Positions 43,222 to 56,354 of a stretch of DNA of 64,000 bases are shown here, piece by piece. Numbering within the stretch: position 1 is the stretch's first letter; every line of letters starts with the position of its first letter. The stretch covers positions 7,924,001 through 7,988,000 of the forward strand of contig NC_064225.1 in the NCBI RefSeq assembly GCF_023101765.2. The letters run 5' to 3'. Made by a program: the position numbers and the translations under genes. Under the pieces are notes generated by a model. It was not told the origin of the DNA, ran no database searches, and worked only from the letters and a program-made list of their open reading frames with translations. The stretch comes from Spodoptera frugiperda (taxonomy: Eukaryota; Arthropoda; Insecta; Lepidoptera; Noctuidae).

Positions 43222-46200
43222 TAACGTTTGACTGTCAAAAGGACATCCACAAAAGTAAACGAGGTCTTTGTCACATAAAATTCTTTTTATACAACTCCAA
43301 AGTAACATTTCCATTCACATGATATAACTTTTATTCTTGAAATTCGTAATTAAATTTCGCACCGCCGCGAACCGCCGCCATGCTTGTCTGGCTAAAAGGT
43401 TAATTTAGTATTTGTCAGCTGCGGCTATTCGCGCTAAACGTTTTAACCGCCACACTTTTTCGTTGGAAAGAAACGACTTTATTGTTATATAATTAGGTTG
43501 ATTTTTGCTTGTAGCGGTATATTTAAGCAACTTTTTAAATTGCGTTAAGCCAAGAGACGGCGGGCACGTTAAGTTTGCAGAATCTCTCGTTGACTTATTC
43601 TTATTAGCCTCCATTAATGGGCTCGCTTGAGTGGCGAATTGTAATTAATTCTCGAGCTTTGTCTTAATTGAAGTAATTATGTAATTAAGAGATGATTTAT
43701 GTCGTTCAGTCGGCGTGAAGGCGCAGGCGCGAGACGCTTTGAGATATTTTAGAAGGTGAGAATTTCTTATTAAGTAGGACGCTTAAAATTACGTCGTCGT
43801 TAGTAAATGTTACTTAGAGACTTTCATTTCGTCAATATTAAATGTTGGCGAGAAGAAAATTTGTTTGTCACGTACAATTACCCAAACAAATAGACACTGC
43901 GTATAAACAAGGTACAAACAAACCTTACAATGCATTATCTACGAAAACGAAAGTATTAACGCCTACAGTTTACAATTTCTCAGTAAAGTAGTAAAGAGAC
44001 CGACTTAAGAACATCTTACACGAAATTAGCCGCTGCTATAATCCTGATCCCTTACAAAGGTCCCGAGAACTTAATACTTCTGCGTTTGAAAAGAGATCCC
44101 AAGTCTCAGTGACGGTCTCAAATATCACTTGCGCAATGCAAAATTATGAAGAACTATTACAAACACCTTATTTCTTGAGACATAGAGATCATAATCGTGA
44201 AATTTGAAGTTGATGATTTCCTAACAGATGAATCTTTCAACGATCCGCCACTCGAAGCCGAATTGTAAAGTTTTCAATTGAATTGAGAGTACTATTTGTA
44301 TTGAATTGTTTGGCAAATTGGATGGATAATCCGCTTGTGCGCTTGCGCAAGCCGCCATTGTTGATGAAAACAAAATGGCGTCGGCACGCTAATGGCGCGA
44401 AAAGGAGACACTTCTATTGTTGCCGGCAAAGCAGACTTATTGTGTGACGGTAATTATAATGTTTGGAGTGGACCGTGTTTTGTTTTTCTATTCTGCTTTT
44501 TTTTAACAAGGCTGTGTTAAATCATTTCAAACCGAACTTATTTAATTAACCCTTGAAAATTATCAACTTGTTTAAGTAATCTGATAAAACGTTATCAATA
44601 TAATTCAGTCCGTTATTCAGAAGCAGCAGAAGTCTAACTAAAAACCAATCTGGCATTTTTGTGGATGACAGGTAAGTTTAGAAATTCAAATAAAATCTAG
44701 AATTTATTATTTGATTGATCAAGAGCAACCGAAATAATAGAACTTGCGAAGTGAACGGAAATATCAAGTTTAGAGTTCCGCCGGCCGTTCGCGTAATCTA
44801 CACCGACATGATACGTACGGAACCTACCATTAAGCATTCAATGCTTATTCTTTCATATTTCTTCTTTGTATAGCCTCCATTATAACTGGAGCTCACGACG
44901 TCAAATCAAGACTTTGCTCCACAGCTCAAGATAAAATGGTTGCTATATTATAAGCTGTAATTGAATTACCCTTATTTAGTTGTTTCCTGTTGTTTAAAAG
45001 GTTTTTTCAAACAGGATGGAGCCGTCAAATTTTAATCAAATTATTATCGAACAATAGTGCGGAGTTATGATTACCTACCTTCGACATCTATTGAACCGGT
45101 TTCGACAATTTTATTATTAGGGGTAATTCACGTTCAAATATTAATTCACTAATAGGTCTATGAAAGATTTCTTTTATCCCGACCGAGATAGACTGGTGTT
45201 TATTCTTTGAGTAGTGATAGATTTGTCCAAAAGAACTAAGCAACAGTATTGCCTTACCATGTAATGTAAATGGGAATGGGACAATGTCCAATACAGACAT
45301 TTGATATTTACGTAACTCGCAAAAATTCCAGAACGAACAGTTGAAAGTAAAACCACTTCTCGTATAAATTACTGTGCAAATCATACAGCTACAACATTTT
45401 ACTCGATAGCTACCATTACAGTATTTCCCTGAATAGGTCGCAATAACAATGAAGCTATAAAAATAAAAATAATCAACACAAATGACGTTAAGGAATCAAG
45501 CGGCGCCGGGTGGAGGGGTAAGGTAAGGGATCAAATGAAAAGAAACGGGAGCAAATGATGTGATCGCAATAAACACAATTTCCCGTACTGCTGAACAAAT
45601 TGCCGGCACACTGCCGCTCCCACGCGACTTATGTGTGCTCTCTGTTTAAGGAATCATATTTAAATTTGGTTACCATGTAGTAACTGGTTAAAAAATATAT
45701 GTTTGTGCTGTTAATTTAGTGTATATGTAGATAGGTAAACGATATTCAGTAGTTTGTACCAAAGGACCAGCTTTTTTGGTCCTTTGGAACTGAAGTGGTC
45801 TTTTGTTTACTTATATTTCAAAAGCGGCTCAATTTCTGTACTTGAGGAAATATGATGGAATTTTTCTGCGTTGGTATAAAACCTATATAACTCTTCTAAG
45901 GCAAGATTTTTAAACATTTCTAGAGCAATCTAGATGATGACAATCAAGAAAATTTTGAATAAACCTTTTTTGGTGAATTTATCCTACAAGTAGGTATTTG
46001 TTTCGTGTTTTCAATCAGGATAGTTTAAAGCCGCTCTATAAGACACAGCAGCATATATCTTAGACTATAATTTAGTTAAGGGTTTATAGTAAGTAATGTA
46101 TCGAGTGTGCGTCCATGTTGAACTCAAGTTAAGTTAACACCACGTCCTCGTCGCCGCCGTAACTGGATTACAGAACATAGAGTCTAGAATGAAAACAAAT

Positions 46201-49200
46201 GGAATTCATTGCTAAGATGATATGAAGTGATTTTGTAAGAGAGACACAGAAAAATATAGGAGAGTAGTTTTACTTTGCTTTGCATGGTAGGTTATAGTAA
46301 ATCATCATCTTTCTGTATGTAAGTAAAAATTTAGACACCACCGACAAACGGTGAAGGTATATAGGTGAAGTACAATTTCTAATTATAAGTCCGAAATCAC
46401 CATCCTGCATGAAGCATGCAGGGTAATAATTAATGATCAAATCTTCTCCGTGTGAGAAGAGGTCTTTGGTCAGCAGTGACAACTTACAGGTTTTTGATGT
46501 GTGTGTATAGAAAAGATTGGTGATGCTGCTTCACGCCGGTTTACTGTGAGGTCGTGGTATCATTCCGGTCGATTTTTTACCCAAACATGGCTCTCTCGTA
46601 TGTAAAACTTTATGTGATAGTTATTCACTTCGAAACCTTAACAATATTTTTGCAAAGATGTTTGTCTTCTATCCTAAACACAGTTATCATCTTAAAAAGA
46701 GGCAGTAAGTCAGACATTTTTGTTGCATTTTTCTCTCCTACAAAAACTGATATTTTTAGAAGAGTGTGCCTCATCTATTTCGTCTAAGCTCTTAGTTTCA
46801 CGTGTCGGCTGGCTCGTGTGGGATTAAGTTATAATAGTTATTAATTGCGCACTAACTCGATCGGCGACGGCGCTTGCTGCTAACCTAATACCACTCTATA
46901 GTGTTAACTTATTATTGTACAGCGCATATAAACATGCTATACCACACTTTTTGGCGACAAAATTAGGAAACATTATTGCTGTCATGCTATTAAATTAATT
47001 AGTAGTAATAGTTTTCGAATATACACCATGCGATTAGATCATTACTGCATTAAACGTGTTGTTAAATGACAACGATGAATTACGATGTAATGCTTAATCT
47101 CATAATCAGAATAGCTGATGATGATGAACACGAATTTCTCTATACTTAAATATGGAACAAGCTCGCCACATCCTCCCATACCGCTGCAACTACTGTAAGC
47201 CAGGATCTACAGTAGATACAACATAAAAATACCGGAACATTGAAGTCTCAGCGACAGGAATGACGGTCTGGGATCCCATATTTATCTCTATGCTGGTAGA
47301 GCTAAATATAAGTTTGTTGTGTTTTCAGTATTATAGTCTTATGCTACGAGGAATTGAGATTTGCGTAAAATTAATCTCGATTGGGTAAGCATAAACTATA
47401 ATATTATCCCGCTGTAAAGCAAATCTACTCAGTAACTCTTCTCTCCCTTAACGGTAAAAATGAAGTCTTTTACTTTTCTTTTCTCAATTTTCAGTTAAGT
47501 TCGCCTTAGATGGACTGAAACCATCAATATTTAATTAAATATATATAAGTAGGCATATACACGCAATAAAACACGTTGGTACATGTGATCTCGCGACACC
47601 ACCACAGCTGCATACGTTTACACGGGCCGCGTGGGGCGACCATAATCCCGCCGCTCACAATCCTTCCCGGGATTATCGCTTACGACCGTGTAAATTGCAT
47701 TTATTTAACCATTATAATAGTAGATTGGTCTATTCATACTGACTACAGTAAATTATATCATTAGTTTCAAGGATTTATGAAAAAATATTATTTATACAGA
47801 CGGAGATATTAGGACCATAATAACAAGTGCAGCTGAGAGAATTAATAGAAAAATAAAGGTATTGCTACTTTTTTATATGCATACAGTATATAGGTAGTCT
47901 GAAGAAGTTGCTGATCACATTAACTCTACCTGTGTGTTCAACTACATTGAAACTTTTTGCACAAACATTAACAATAATCAGTCGATCGTTATAAACTTTC
48001 GCATCATTATATTATTAGGATGATCACGAAGCATTATACATAGCAATGTGATTCGTCCATCCTTACTGACACTAAATATCGGAGAAACCGTAATTAATTC
48101 GCACGATATAAGTGCTGGGACGGTATCAGATCACGAATCACTTAGTAAATCAACAAAAGTAATTATAATTCGAGTCGGAAGCTAGACGTAAGACAGCACT
48201 AACGACATGACACAACAAAAACTGCTAATGGCCATCCACGAACCCTTTCTTGTAGTAAACGAAACGGCAATTATTGCCAACGCTGGAAAATTAGGGGTTT
48301 TCTTAACAACTGGCCACAATTAACACCTCGGGCTATTAACGGTGTAATTTTCTTTTAGTTTAAGTGATTTTTGTAACGTACACGAGGTTCATAGGACATT
48401 TAATTACAACGTGTCCGGGTATGTTAAACGCCTCTGATCGTTGGTCACGACTTGCATGCAATTAAAATACATAACAATATCACATAATAGTACGCTCACT
48501 TTTCCTTGTTAGCCGTTATGAAAGGTGTCTTGCTATTCAAGCATATTTTAAGCCCAAACTTTGTGACTTGCTATTTCGAAACAAGATGTTTATTTTGATA
48601 GGTTGAGATATTGGTCTTTCAATACTAAAATCTGTATAAGTTTCATGTTCAATTAATAAAAATTCAACGCAAGAAACTTAATGTACCATTTTACATAAAC
48701 GGCACTTAAAAATTCGTACAAAACAATATTGCGCACTAAACAAACACTTTAGAACTCATTTTCCGAGACCCTTCACACAATAAAGAAGAAAAAAGAACTT
48801 AATTTATTTTCGTATAAAGTGCATTCTCGCGTGTGATGGTGCACAAGGGGTATCGTAACCGGGGTGTTTGGTACAAAAACGTTTATTAGCACATTTTGTC
48901 GCAAGTGGAGCGTGACTGCGATAAGTGACAAGCTATTGAGATGTTTGGGGTGAGCATCTAATGACTGTGTGCTGGGAATGTGGAGGGACAACACTGGAAA
49001 CTTGTTACAATAAATACCGATGATATGTTGCCATTTTAGTTCTTACTTTTAATGTTTTATCTTGTGGTCCTTGTAAAATTATGAAAATCACGGCATAGTT
49101 CATTATCTCTTTCTCGGTAGGTACTCTATTATCCATAACTTATTTTTGTCTTCAAACAAAAAAAAATTGTAGATCAAACAGCAAGAATATTATTTTTGTA

Positions 49201-51318
49201 AACCAACTTGTGAAATGTAACTTATTGAATGTGATAAATTTTGTTTTAACATGCATTTACAATTACTAATATTTACTTTAGCGTAAAATCAACTAAAATC
49301 ATAGTCACCCTACGATCAACGCACCGAATTCGATTACCATCGCTTTCTCATTGTTGTCTATTTGACGCTTAATGCATTCGTCTATTGTTAAATAACCAAT
49401 TACAGCTAAACCCCCATCCTTAACCACTTCAACAGAAAGAGAGACCAGCGTAAATTTGTCGTCAGCTTCGACAGGTCAATTGTAAATGTCCAGGGAAAAT
49501 AGAACCCTAAATTAAAATTGTTTGTTCCGATAAAAAGGTCTTTATAAATTGGTTCGTGACAAAATAGAAGTGTTTATGTGCGACTGACTTTATAAAGAAG
49601 AATCAATTTGTATGGGAGATCTGATAAGATTATGATAAGGTCGCAATTGTTAGGAGTTACTTAATGTGTTCTGCACATTTGGCGACTCGTGGAGCCGTGA
49701 TGTGTAACGGAAATTATAAGGGTTACATTAGACGGGACCTATTGTGTTTCTCTAAATAATTATATGGTTTGATTCGAGCGAATTCACATTTTGCCTGTAA
49801 GCTTAGAGATATTTAAGACTAGTTATTTCAAGAGTCTTAAACAGACCGGCATTGTAGAGCAGCAAAATTTACAACATAGTCATCAGAAGATTACGAAATG
49901 AAGCATTACCTACAAACTCTATAGGTGCTAAACGTAAACGAGATCTGAGTATAGCACCTACGTCACTTACGCTAGTGGGGTGTCGGTGTCTGGGCGCTAG
50001 TTTAAGCGAATTACCGGCCGCTTCCGTTGCAGACGAGCCTCCGACGGCACTACTCTATCAAACTGAGTCGAAAATTTAGTATTTTGATAGAAGAAATAAG
50101 TTTCATATTAACGCTAAAAGTACCATTAAACCTGACTGATGTTAAAATTGTGAAGTTTTGTAAAAGATGTTGATGAATGAAGGGGGATATCATAATAACA
50201 GATGGATTGTTTGAAGAAGAAGTTAGAAGGTGTATGATGGAGTCCGAAGATGAAGGAAGTGTTTGATGAGAGAGTTACTGATGGGGAGGAATACCTGAAC
50301 TCTGGATAGTAGCCATTACAAAAAGAAGAAAGGAAGAAATTTAATCCTAATAAGTGCTTGGTCGGATTTTCTTTAATTTCTATTGTAGAAATCATTGTTG
50401 ATTTTAAATTATGACACATTTTCAAATCGTTCGCTATTTATATATTATGTTGTACATTTGATCAATGCAGGCAGCTGTGTATTACAATGTAGTTGTAATG
50501 CCACGGATTATACACAACACAACAATAATAAATTGTCGACTTCGAAGCAAAAACTACAAATGAACGAGCGGAACTTATCGCCGTTAACAAAAGGAATGAC
50601 ATTTTTGCACACACTATTAAAATCAGCTTATCCTATATTGAAAACCAAGTGTCAGATTAGTTCACAACCGCATTATTTGGCAAATAGCCGTTTTACAAAC
50701 TTACTGATGCGGATCCAAGGACTCTAAATCAAGCGAGTAAGAGCCAAAATAGGTTTGCCATAATCATTTTGCAGTGGCATAAGAAAGCAATTAAGATACG
50801 ACCAGCTTAATAAGATCTCTGAAATTGGTAGCGTTATCTGTAATGCATTAGTTTTTGTTCGTTGATGTCAAGTGGGGAGGGTCAGGATATTTGGTGGGGC
50901 ATCTATACGCTCGACATATGTTCGCCCTGTAAAGCCAAAGGGGATTGAGTGGCATAAGCCCCTTGGGTTCATTATTGCTCCTTTACCCTTTCCCTTAGGG
51001 CCTTTCACTCAAAGTTTACAAAGTGTATTTATTTCACTTAATATTAAGAGAAAATCGTTTAGTTCATTTTCTATTAATTCAAGTTGTAATTTAAGCTGAC
51101 AGAATGCCTGATTCTTATGAACTGGCGGTAAAATATGGAACTGATGTTAACTTACATAGATTGTGAATCCGAATTCACTATGCTTTGCCGCTATCAAACA
51201 ATTTTCATAACATCTAGAAGAGTTCAACCACTACCACAGCACATCATCAGACGCCATTGGCTGTATTAAAACCATCACAATTAACCCCCAAAAACTAAAC
51301 AAAAAGTTTATTACTAAC

Positions 51319-51578
51319 CTGTACCCTGACTTCAGGGAGGTTGACTTTCATTGCGAGTTCCTCTCTGGAGTATACATCAGGGTAGTGGCTCTTCTCAAAC
51401 GCCCTTTCCAGTTCATGTAGCTGGTATGTGGTGAAGGTCGTTCTATTCCGCCGATGTTTCTTCTTATTGTCTGCTGCTGAGCCGGGGCGGGCTGACTCGT
51501 CGTCGCTGCCTGGTGGAGACTTGTCGTCTGTCGGGGTTCTCTGGCTGTAGCCGTCGTTGCTGTTGCAGGAACCCTCGC
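51319..51578 (-). CDS. Rx: Rx retinal homeobox, exon with homeodomain residues 1-46
   Basis: Internal coding exon of the Rx/RAX transcription factor, a paired-class homeodomain protein that in animals acts in anterior brain and eye development. Read on the minus strand it begins after an acceptor (pyrimidine-rich run ending CATTCCAG at 51,580-51,579), contributes two bases of a split codon, then 40 residues of low-complexity acidic/Ser/Pro linker, a KKK run and homeodomain positions 1-46 (R5, F8, L16 and F20 in place; helix 1-2 region AFEKSHYPDVYSREEL). It ends at ...VRVQ with donor CAG|GTTAGT at 51,319/51,318. The break between positions 46 and 47 is the classical paired-class intron site. 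The near-invariant homeodomain is diagnostic of Rx rather than Arx, Otx or Pax. The upstream exon carrying the start codon and the usual octapeptide was not found in the window, so the gene is 5'-incomplete here. The acceptor is inferred from sequence only. Confidence 0.93.
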
Positions 51579-51779
51579 CTGGAATGTACGAGAAGAGTGA
51601 GTATAAGAAAGTTTTATTTGCACTGTGTCTAACTTGGACGGTTCTGAGTGGATTTGGAATAAAAGAGGGAATCAAATGCGTTGTGTATATCAATTTCAGT
51701 TTTTCATTTATTCATGTCAAAGTGGGAGAGCACATGCTTCTGTCAGCAAGGACGGGCCGGCTCGACCCTACCTTCTACC

Positions 51780-51872
51780 TCTCAAGAGGTTGGCAAGGCA
51801 ATTATAACGACTTTGGTGTTTCGGGTGTCCATGGTGGCCATCAAGTGAACCGTCTGCTCGTTTATACGATTC
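51780..51872 (+). repeat. LINE-type 3' end, truncated third copy
   Basis: GTTGGCAAGGCAATTATAAC, TTGGTGTTTCGGGTGTCC, CATCAAGTGAACCGTCTGCT: same block order as the repeat at 14.1 kb. It lies 200 bp upstream of the Rx homeobox exon. Confidence 0.6.
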
Positions 51873-54370
51873 TGTGTAGAACTTAAATATTACTGATACA
51901 AATTTTCTAACCACAATAATGGAAACAATATCGTGTTATCTAAACAAACATAACAACATCCACTTGAAATCGCATAATAATTTATTCAGCGTGGAGTCGG
52001 CACCGCAATTACGCAGCGAGCCAACGAGGGAATACAGTAATAAATCAAACGAAACAATTTCAGCTTGTGTATGCTAATGCAGAGCCGTGTCTTGCCGATA
52101 ATGCAATTATATTCAAATATCCCACACAGACTACAAACTAGATACGAACGTGGATTGTTGCAGAATTCATTGATGAGGTGAGAAGATTAAACTCTAACAT
52201 GGAATGTATATCAGTCATTATTTGGAACTAGCTTTCCATCTCGGTGGGATATCGAGGATGTATACGTATCTCACTTATATAGGCCTTAATACTGGAATAG
52301 AAAGAAGACAACAGTCTTCTTTGTAGTAACAACACCCTTAATAGAATTCTTGTATTATTGTCAACGAATTTTTGTTAAAAACTGCGAGAGGTGGTGATAT
52401 TTCACCGGTCTAAACCAGGCTAAAGCAGTTAGGCTCTGACACTGGAAACTTAACTGTACTTATTTCTAAAGTCTAGAATTTCAAGTATTTGGTTATCCGT
52501 TAATAGACAGCCGAAAAATTCAGCCAAGGCTTCAATAAAAAATACTCTCATAAAAATAACGCAATAAAAGCACATTTTAATCTTAAACAAATATTAAAAT
52601 TCCAATCAACAATTTTACTAACAGCCTGAGCGCGATACAATCGCACAGTGGCCTAAAAGCGGTCCGAGGCAGACAATAAATCTGAACACAACTTGTATCA
52701 TACATCATCGCGTATCGCATGATCTGCAAACCAAGGCCTTCCTTACACGCCTATTATATTATCTGACTTGTAAAACATGATCGTTTAATGTTTGTTTAGT
52801 CATCCTGTAGCTTCTTTTATTGTACTTACTCTTATTTGAATGGCAAAACCTAAGTGCTTCTTCGGACTAAATGAAGTAGTGCAAACATAATTAGTCTAAT
52901 CATCGAGCGCATAGTTAATAACAGAGGCAGAATAAGGATTTCTTCAGCAGTCGACGTAAAAAAATATTCAGAAAACGTTTGGAAGAAATGTTAATTTATC
53001 AGTTCATAGGTTTATTCTAAAGCCCATATCACAATGTAGTATTTAGTATATTTACTACAAAGGGCGAGTATTTAATATTACAAGAGAGTTAGTAAAATAT
53101 TCATACAGAATGTTAACGTGCCGAAAATTGAGTTCTACCGAGGGAAACTAGTGGAGTAATTGTTTGCGGAAACTCTGCATTTATCACTTCCATTATTTTG
53201 TCCACGGTGAGTGATTGAGTGGCCCATTGGGGTGGAGTTTTAACACACGTACCGATTTAGACCATTATGTTAATAAGTACCAATGAAAATATTATAAAAC
53301 CTTATTAACTGCGTCGAGTGCGAGTCAGTTTCTTTTGCGATTCCCAGCTTGGAAAAAGTATTCCTAAATCTTTGCAATAACTCAGTGTAAGAAAACAGGC
53401 GAAAAGTATAATTACCTTATGTTTTTAGGGAACAAAGAGCACAAGCTCCTGAAAATATGAAAGTGATCCAATAGGCAGCGAAATGAATGCACTGTTGTAT
53501 AAACCGTGCCTGCATTTCTCAACCGACTACCGTATTGATGGTCCCACGTTACAAATGAGATAGCGCCACAAATATTTGATACGTCATCTGTCATTTGTAA
53601 AAACGATTAAGAAATCAAAAGTGAACAAGACTGACAAAACATCCCTGCACGCCGTAGTAGATTGAGCGATCAAAAGTCACAACATCGTGCCATCTCCGTC
53701 ACTCTTATGGATCCTTAAGGCCGTAAGAAAGAGAGCGTGGTGTCACATTTAGATTACTGAGGCAGATTACAAGCGGCACACAAAACAAATAAAAATATTG
53801 TAGGCAACGCATTAAGACATTTTACACTTATCACGATACGATCTGAAACCATATTTTTTTCCTTTTTGTAATAATTATCGATAATCTGGCAACACTCGCG
53901 AGCATTATCGTCTATAATGGCTTGTCTTGTTGTTTTTTAATGTGGTAACCCTAATCATGTGTCAGATTTGCCGTGTTCGTATATATTAAAGCTCTTCGTA
54001 GCACTAATGATTTTTTCAAAATGGATTCATGATTGAATTATTGATTTGTATTTGGAAGAAGAAATTAGATTCAATCAGTTAGCATTTAAATAATGTAAGG
54101 CTCATTTAAGTTTGGCTTGTAACGGATTAAAAGTTATTTAATCCTTTGCTTGGGAAGTTGTCTTCATTTTGTCATTATTACAGCATCCTTATGACGTCTA
54201 TCAGCCTGTTAATATTTGTTTTAAAACAAAAGTATCTAGTAATACACTAAACAATGTCTTTGATTCCAATATTTATTTGCCTAATTACTGCGGAAACGAA
54301 TATATGTTAGCATTTTATCATAGAAAGTATAGAGTATACTGCAGACTGTGGCCTACAGTAGGCGTCGCGT

Positions 54371-54491
54371 AGGCTGCGAGACGTTGCCGCATCTGCGCAC
54401 GCTGCTCATGATGAAGAGTCCCTCTGTGACTCAAAACTAGTAGAGCTTTTCTCTATTAATTTACGTGAGTAAATCGTGATTTTTAGTTAAT
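54371..54491. mobile_element. TTAA-ended MITE, second copy, one end
   Basis: CTGCTCATGATGAAGAGTCC, CTCTGTGACTCAAAACTAG, TTACGTGAGTAAATCGTG, ATTTTTAGTTAA: the inverted counterpart of the 24.0-kb element. The left end is truncated or diverged. Confidence 0.6.
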
Positions 54492-56354
54492 AGAGATATA
54501 TTCACATTAATCAATTTCTTTCCGTCTGGGATCTGCAGCACCACTCAATCATGTGAAACTTAAAAGGATTCTCTCGAGCAGTCTTGTAGCCTAGTCTCCA
54601 GCCCATTCTGTGGGAATATCGACCATAAAAGTACCCCAGAAAAGTAAGATTTTCAATGCTTATAATATCCTTAAACAATCGAATCTTTCCTCTTACGATT
54701 GTTGAGATAGTAAAAAGCAAAGACTTGGTAGACGAAGCATCACTAAACAAAACTCGCCAAGCACAAACATCTCAAGCGATTGGTCCCCTGCAGTTACCTA
54801 CTTATGTACATCAGCAAGCTCCTCCCAATTTGCTACTTAATTGATAATGATTACATCCGATGTTGTTTTTACTCCGCGTCCGTTTGACACGCAACTTCTG
54901 ACACTCTCAGATGAAATGTTCCAGTAATTCGATTATCTCACTCTAATTGATGCTTTTAACTTTAATTGAACTCGTAACTTATGTTGTCAGATTAATATTC
55001 GAAATGTCATGTTTTTTTAAATTTAAGTATTTTGTTTTTGTCTTCAAGTAAGTGAGTACTTACTTAGTTTTAATTTCGTTCTCTCAGAAGACGTTTAAGT
55101 TGCAATTGACACTTGAGTATTACTACATTAAGATATCAAGCTATGCATAATTTTTAAACTAACACATGATGATGTGATTTAAACCCCAAGATATCTGACA
55201 ATCCAAATTAATGAGACAATTATCAAATGTGAAGCAAAGGCAAAACAATGAACCACATTACCAATAACGCCTAATTACAAAACCAGACCATTCAATAAAC
55301 ATTGATAAAATAAACTGCCAGCGAACAACTAATTACATTGCAATCATCGAATTTAGCATCGAATCTACAGCGAGGCAGCACACTAACTAAGGACATATCC
55401 AATGATTTGACGGCCGCGGTGGGATTACAAACGTACCGTTGACAATTTCGTGGGGACACAAAACAAATGAATAGCGTCCAATATTTAAACCCACACACAG
55501 ACACAGCGAAACGAGCTTAGTTACGGACCAATGAAAGCTTCATCACGACCGCTCGATTACGGGAACTCGATTGTGCGGCTCACAATCGATTTGCAATCGC
55601 TATTACGAGCCAATATTCGATTATGTCCCCCTGCGGTGCTGACCGCAACGCTAAACGATCATTCGATCACTATTAATGGCTCCTAGGCATAGCTCGCGTT
55701 TATCGATGTATGGTATCGATGTGCATGTGGATATACTATGTTAGAGGTTTAGGTATGATCATGAATACTCTTGAGTATACCGACTCCAACGAAATTACAT
55801 GCTCAGCTATAAACTATGCTGAATGCAGGATTAAAAAAATAGTTTAAATAAACACTTGGACTATAATTTCTAAGCTCCCATTAAGACAATAAACGAACAT
55901 AATACAAATTGTTTAAAAACCGTATTTAATTTTAATACACGAACAGTTAACTAAGCTTTAAGGAGTCCCACACGCCGCCGCTCCAGTGCTCGTAATATTG
56001 CTGTCGGGCGCTCACGCTACAGATTGTGCGATAAAGCACTAACTCGATTAGCTAATTAATAATTTCACACAAATTATAGCAGCCAAGTATTCGTGACCTC
56101 GTTAGCTTTTATTTCAAGCAACGCATTTTATTGGTGACAAACATTTCTTACTATTGAATTATTGTTTGACCTTTCTGTTGCAAAGGACTTCGGGACGAGG
56201 GCTTTAAGTTTTATTGTTAGTTTCTTACATTATGCGTATACTTAGGTACTAATATATTGAGTAGTGAATCATAAGATTCATGGTAATGTTAACAACGTTA
56301 TCCTACTATTAGAAAGAAAAAGACTTTCAGGCATGTTGCACCATTCAATGCTTA

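Larger units (their letters stand above)
29078..51318 (-). other. 22.2-kb Rx intron splitting the homeobox
   Basis: A 22,241-bp intron bounded by donor GTTAGT (51,318) and acceptor CTTTACAG (29,078), phase 0. The interior holds a LINE 3' end (30.3-30.66 kb), a dispersed repeat with an R1 LINE insert (36.4-38.3 kb), a Helitron-like copy (42.5-43.2 kb) and several small hairpins. The rest (29.1-30.3, 30.7-36.4, 38.3-42.2, 43.3-51.3 kb) shows no convincing genes; its open frames are short, without family resemblance, and typical of chance. Several blocks stand out from the AT-rich background by GC-rich words or homeodomain-core motifs (31.9-32.1, 34.75-34.86, 40.18-40.31, 41.19-41.28, 43.6-43.75, 44.33-44.46, 46.8-46.9, 49.97-50.05 kb). 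Enhancer content is plausible for a developmental regulator but is inference. Confidence 0.85.
51579..56350 (-). other. Region upstream of the Rx homeobox exon (intron or 5' flank)
   Basis: No exon was recognised here; in particular I looked for, and did not see, an open frame with the Rx octapeptide. It contains a LINE 3' scrap at 51.78-51.87 kb and a TTAA-ended palindromic repeat at 54.37-54.49 kb. A block around 55.50-55.74 kb carries repeated TCGATT/ATCGAT words. Otherwise it is AT-rich with no visible structure. Confidence 0.5.

Noticed and set aside
45758..45787. CCAAAGGACCA...GGTCCTTTGG hairpin as related to the similar words at 2.76-2.80 kb
   Set aside because: Only about 10 bases per arm are shared and the flanks differ; not enough to call one family.
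50126..50727. Frames of 99 and 110 codons at 50.1-50.7 kb as Rx or other exons
   Set aside because: They lie in the homeobox-splitting intron, show no domain, and have no convincing splice phases with the Rx exons.
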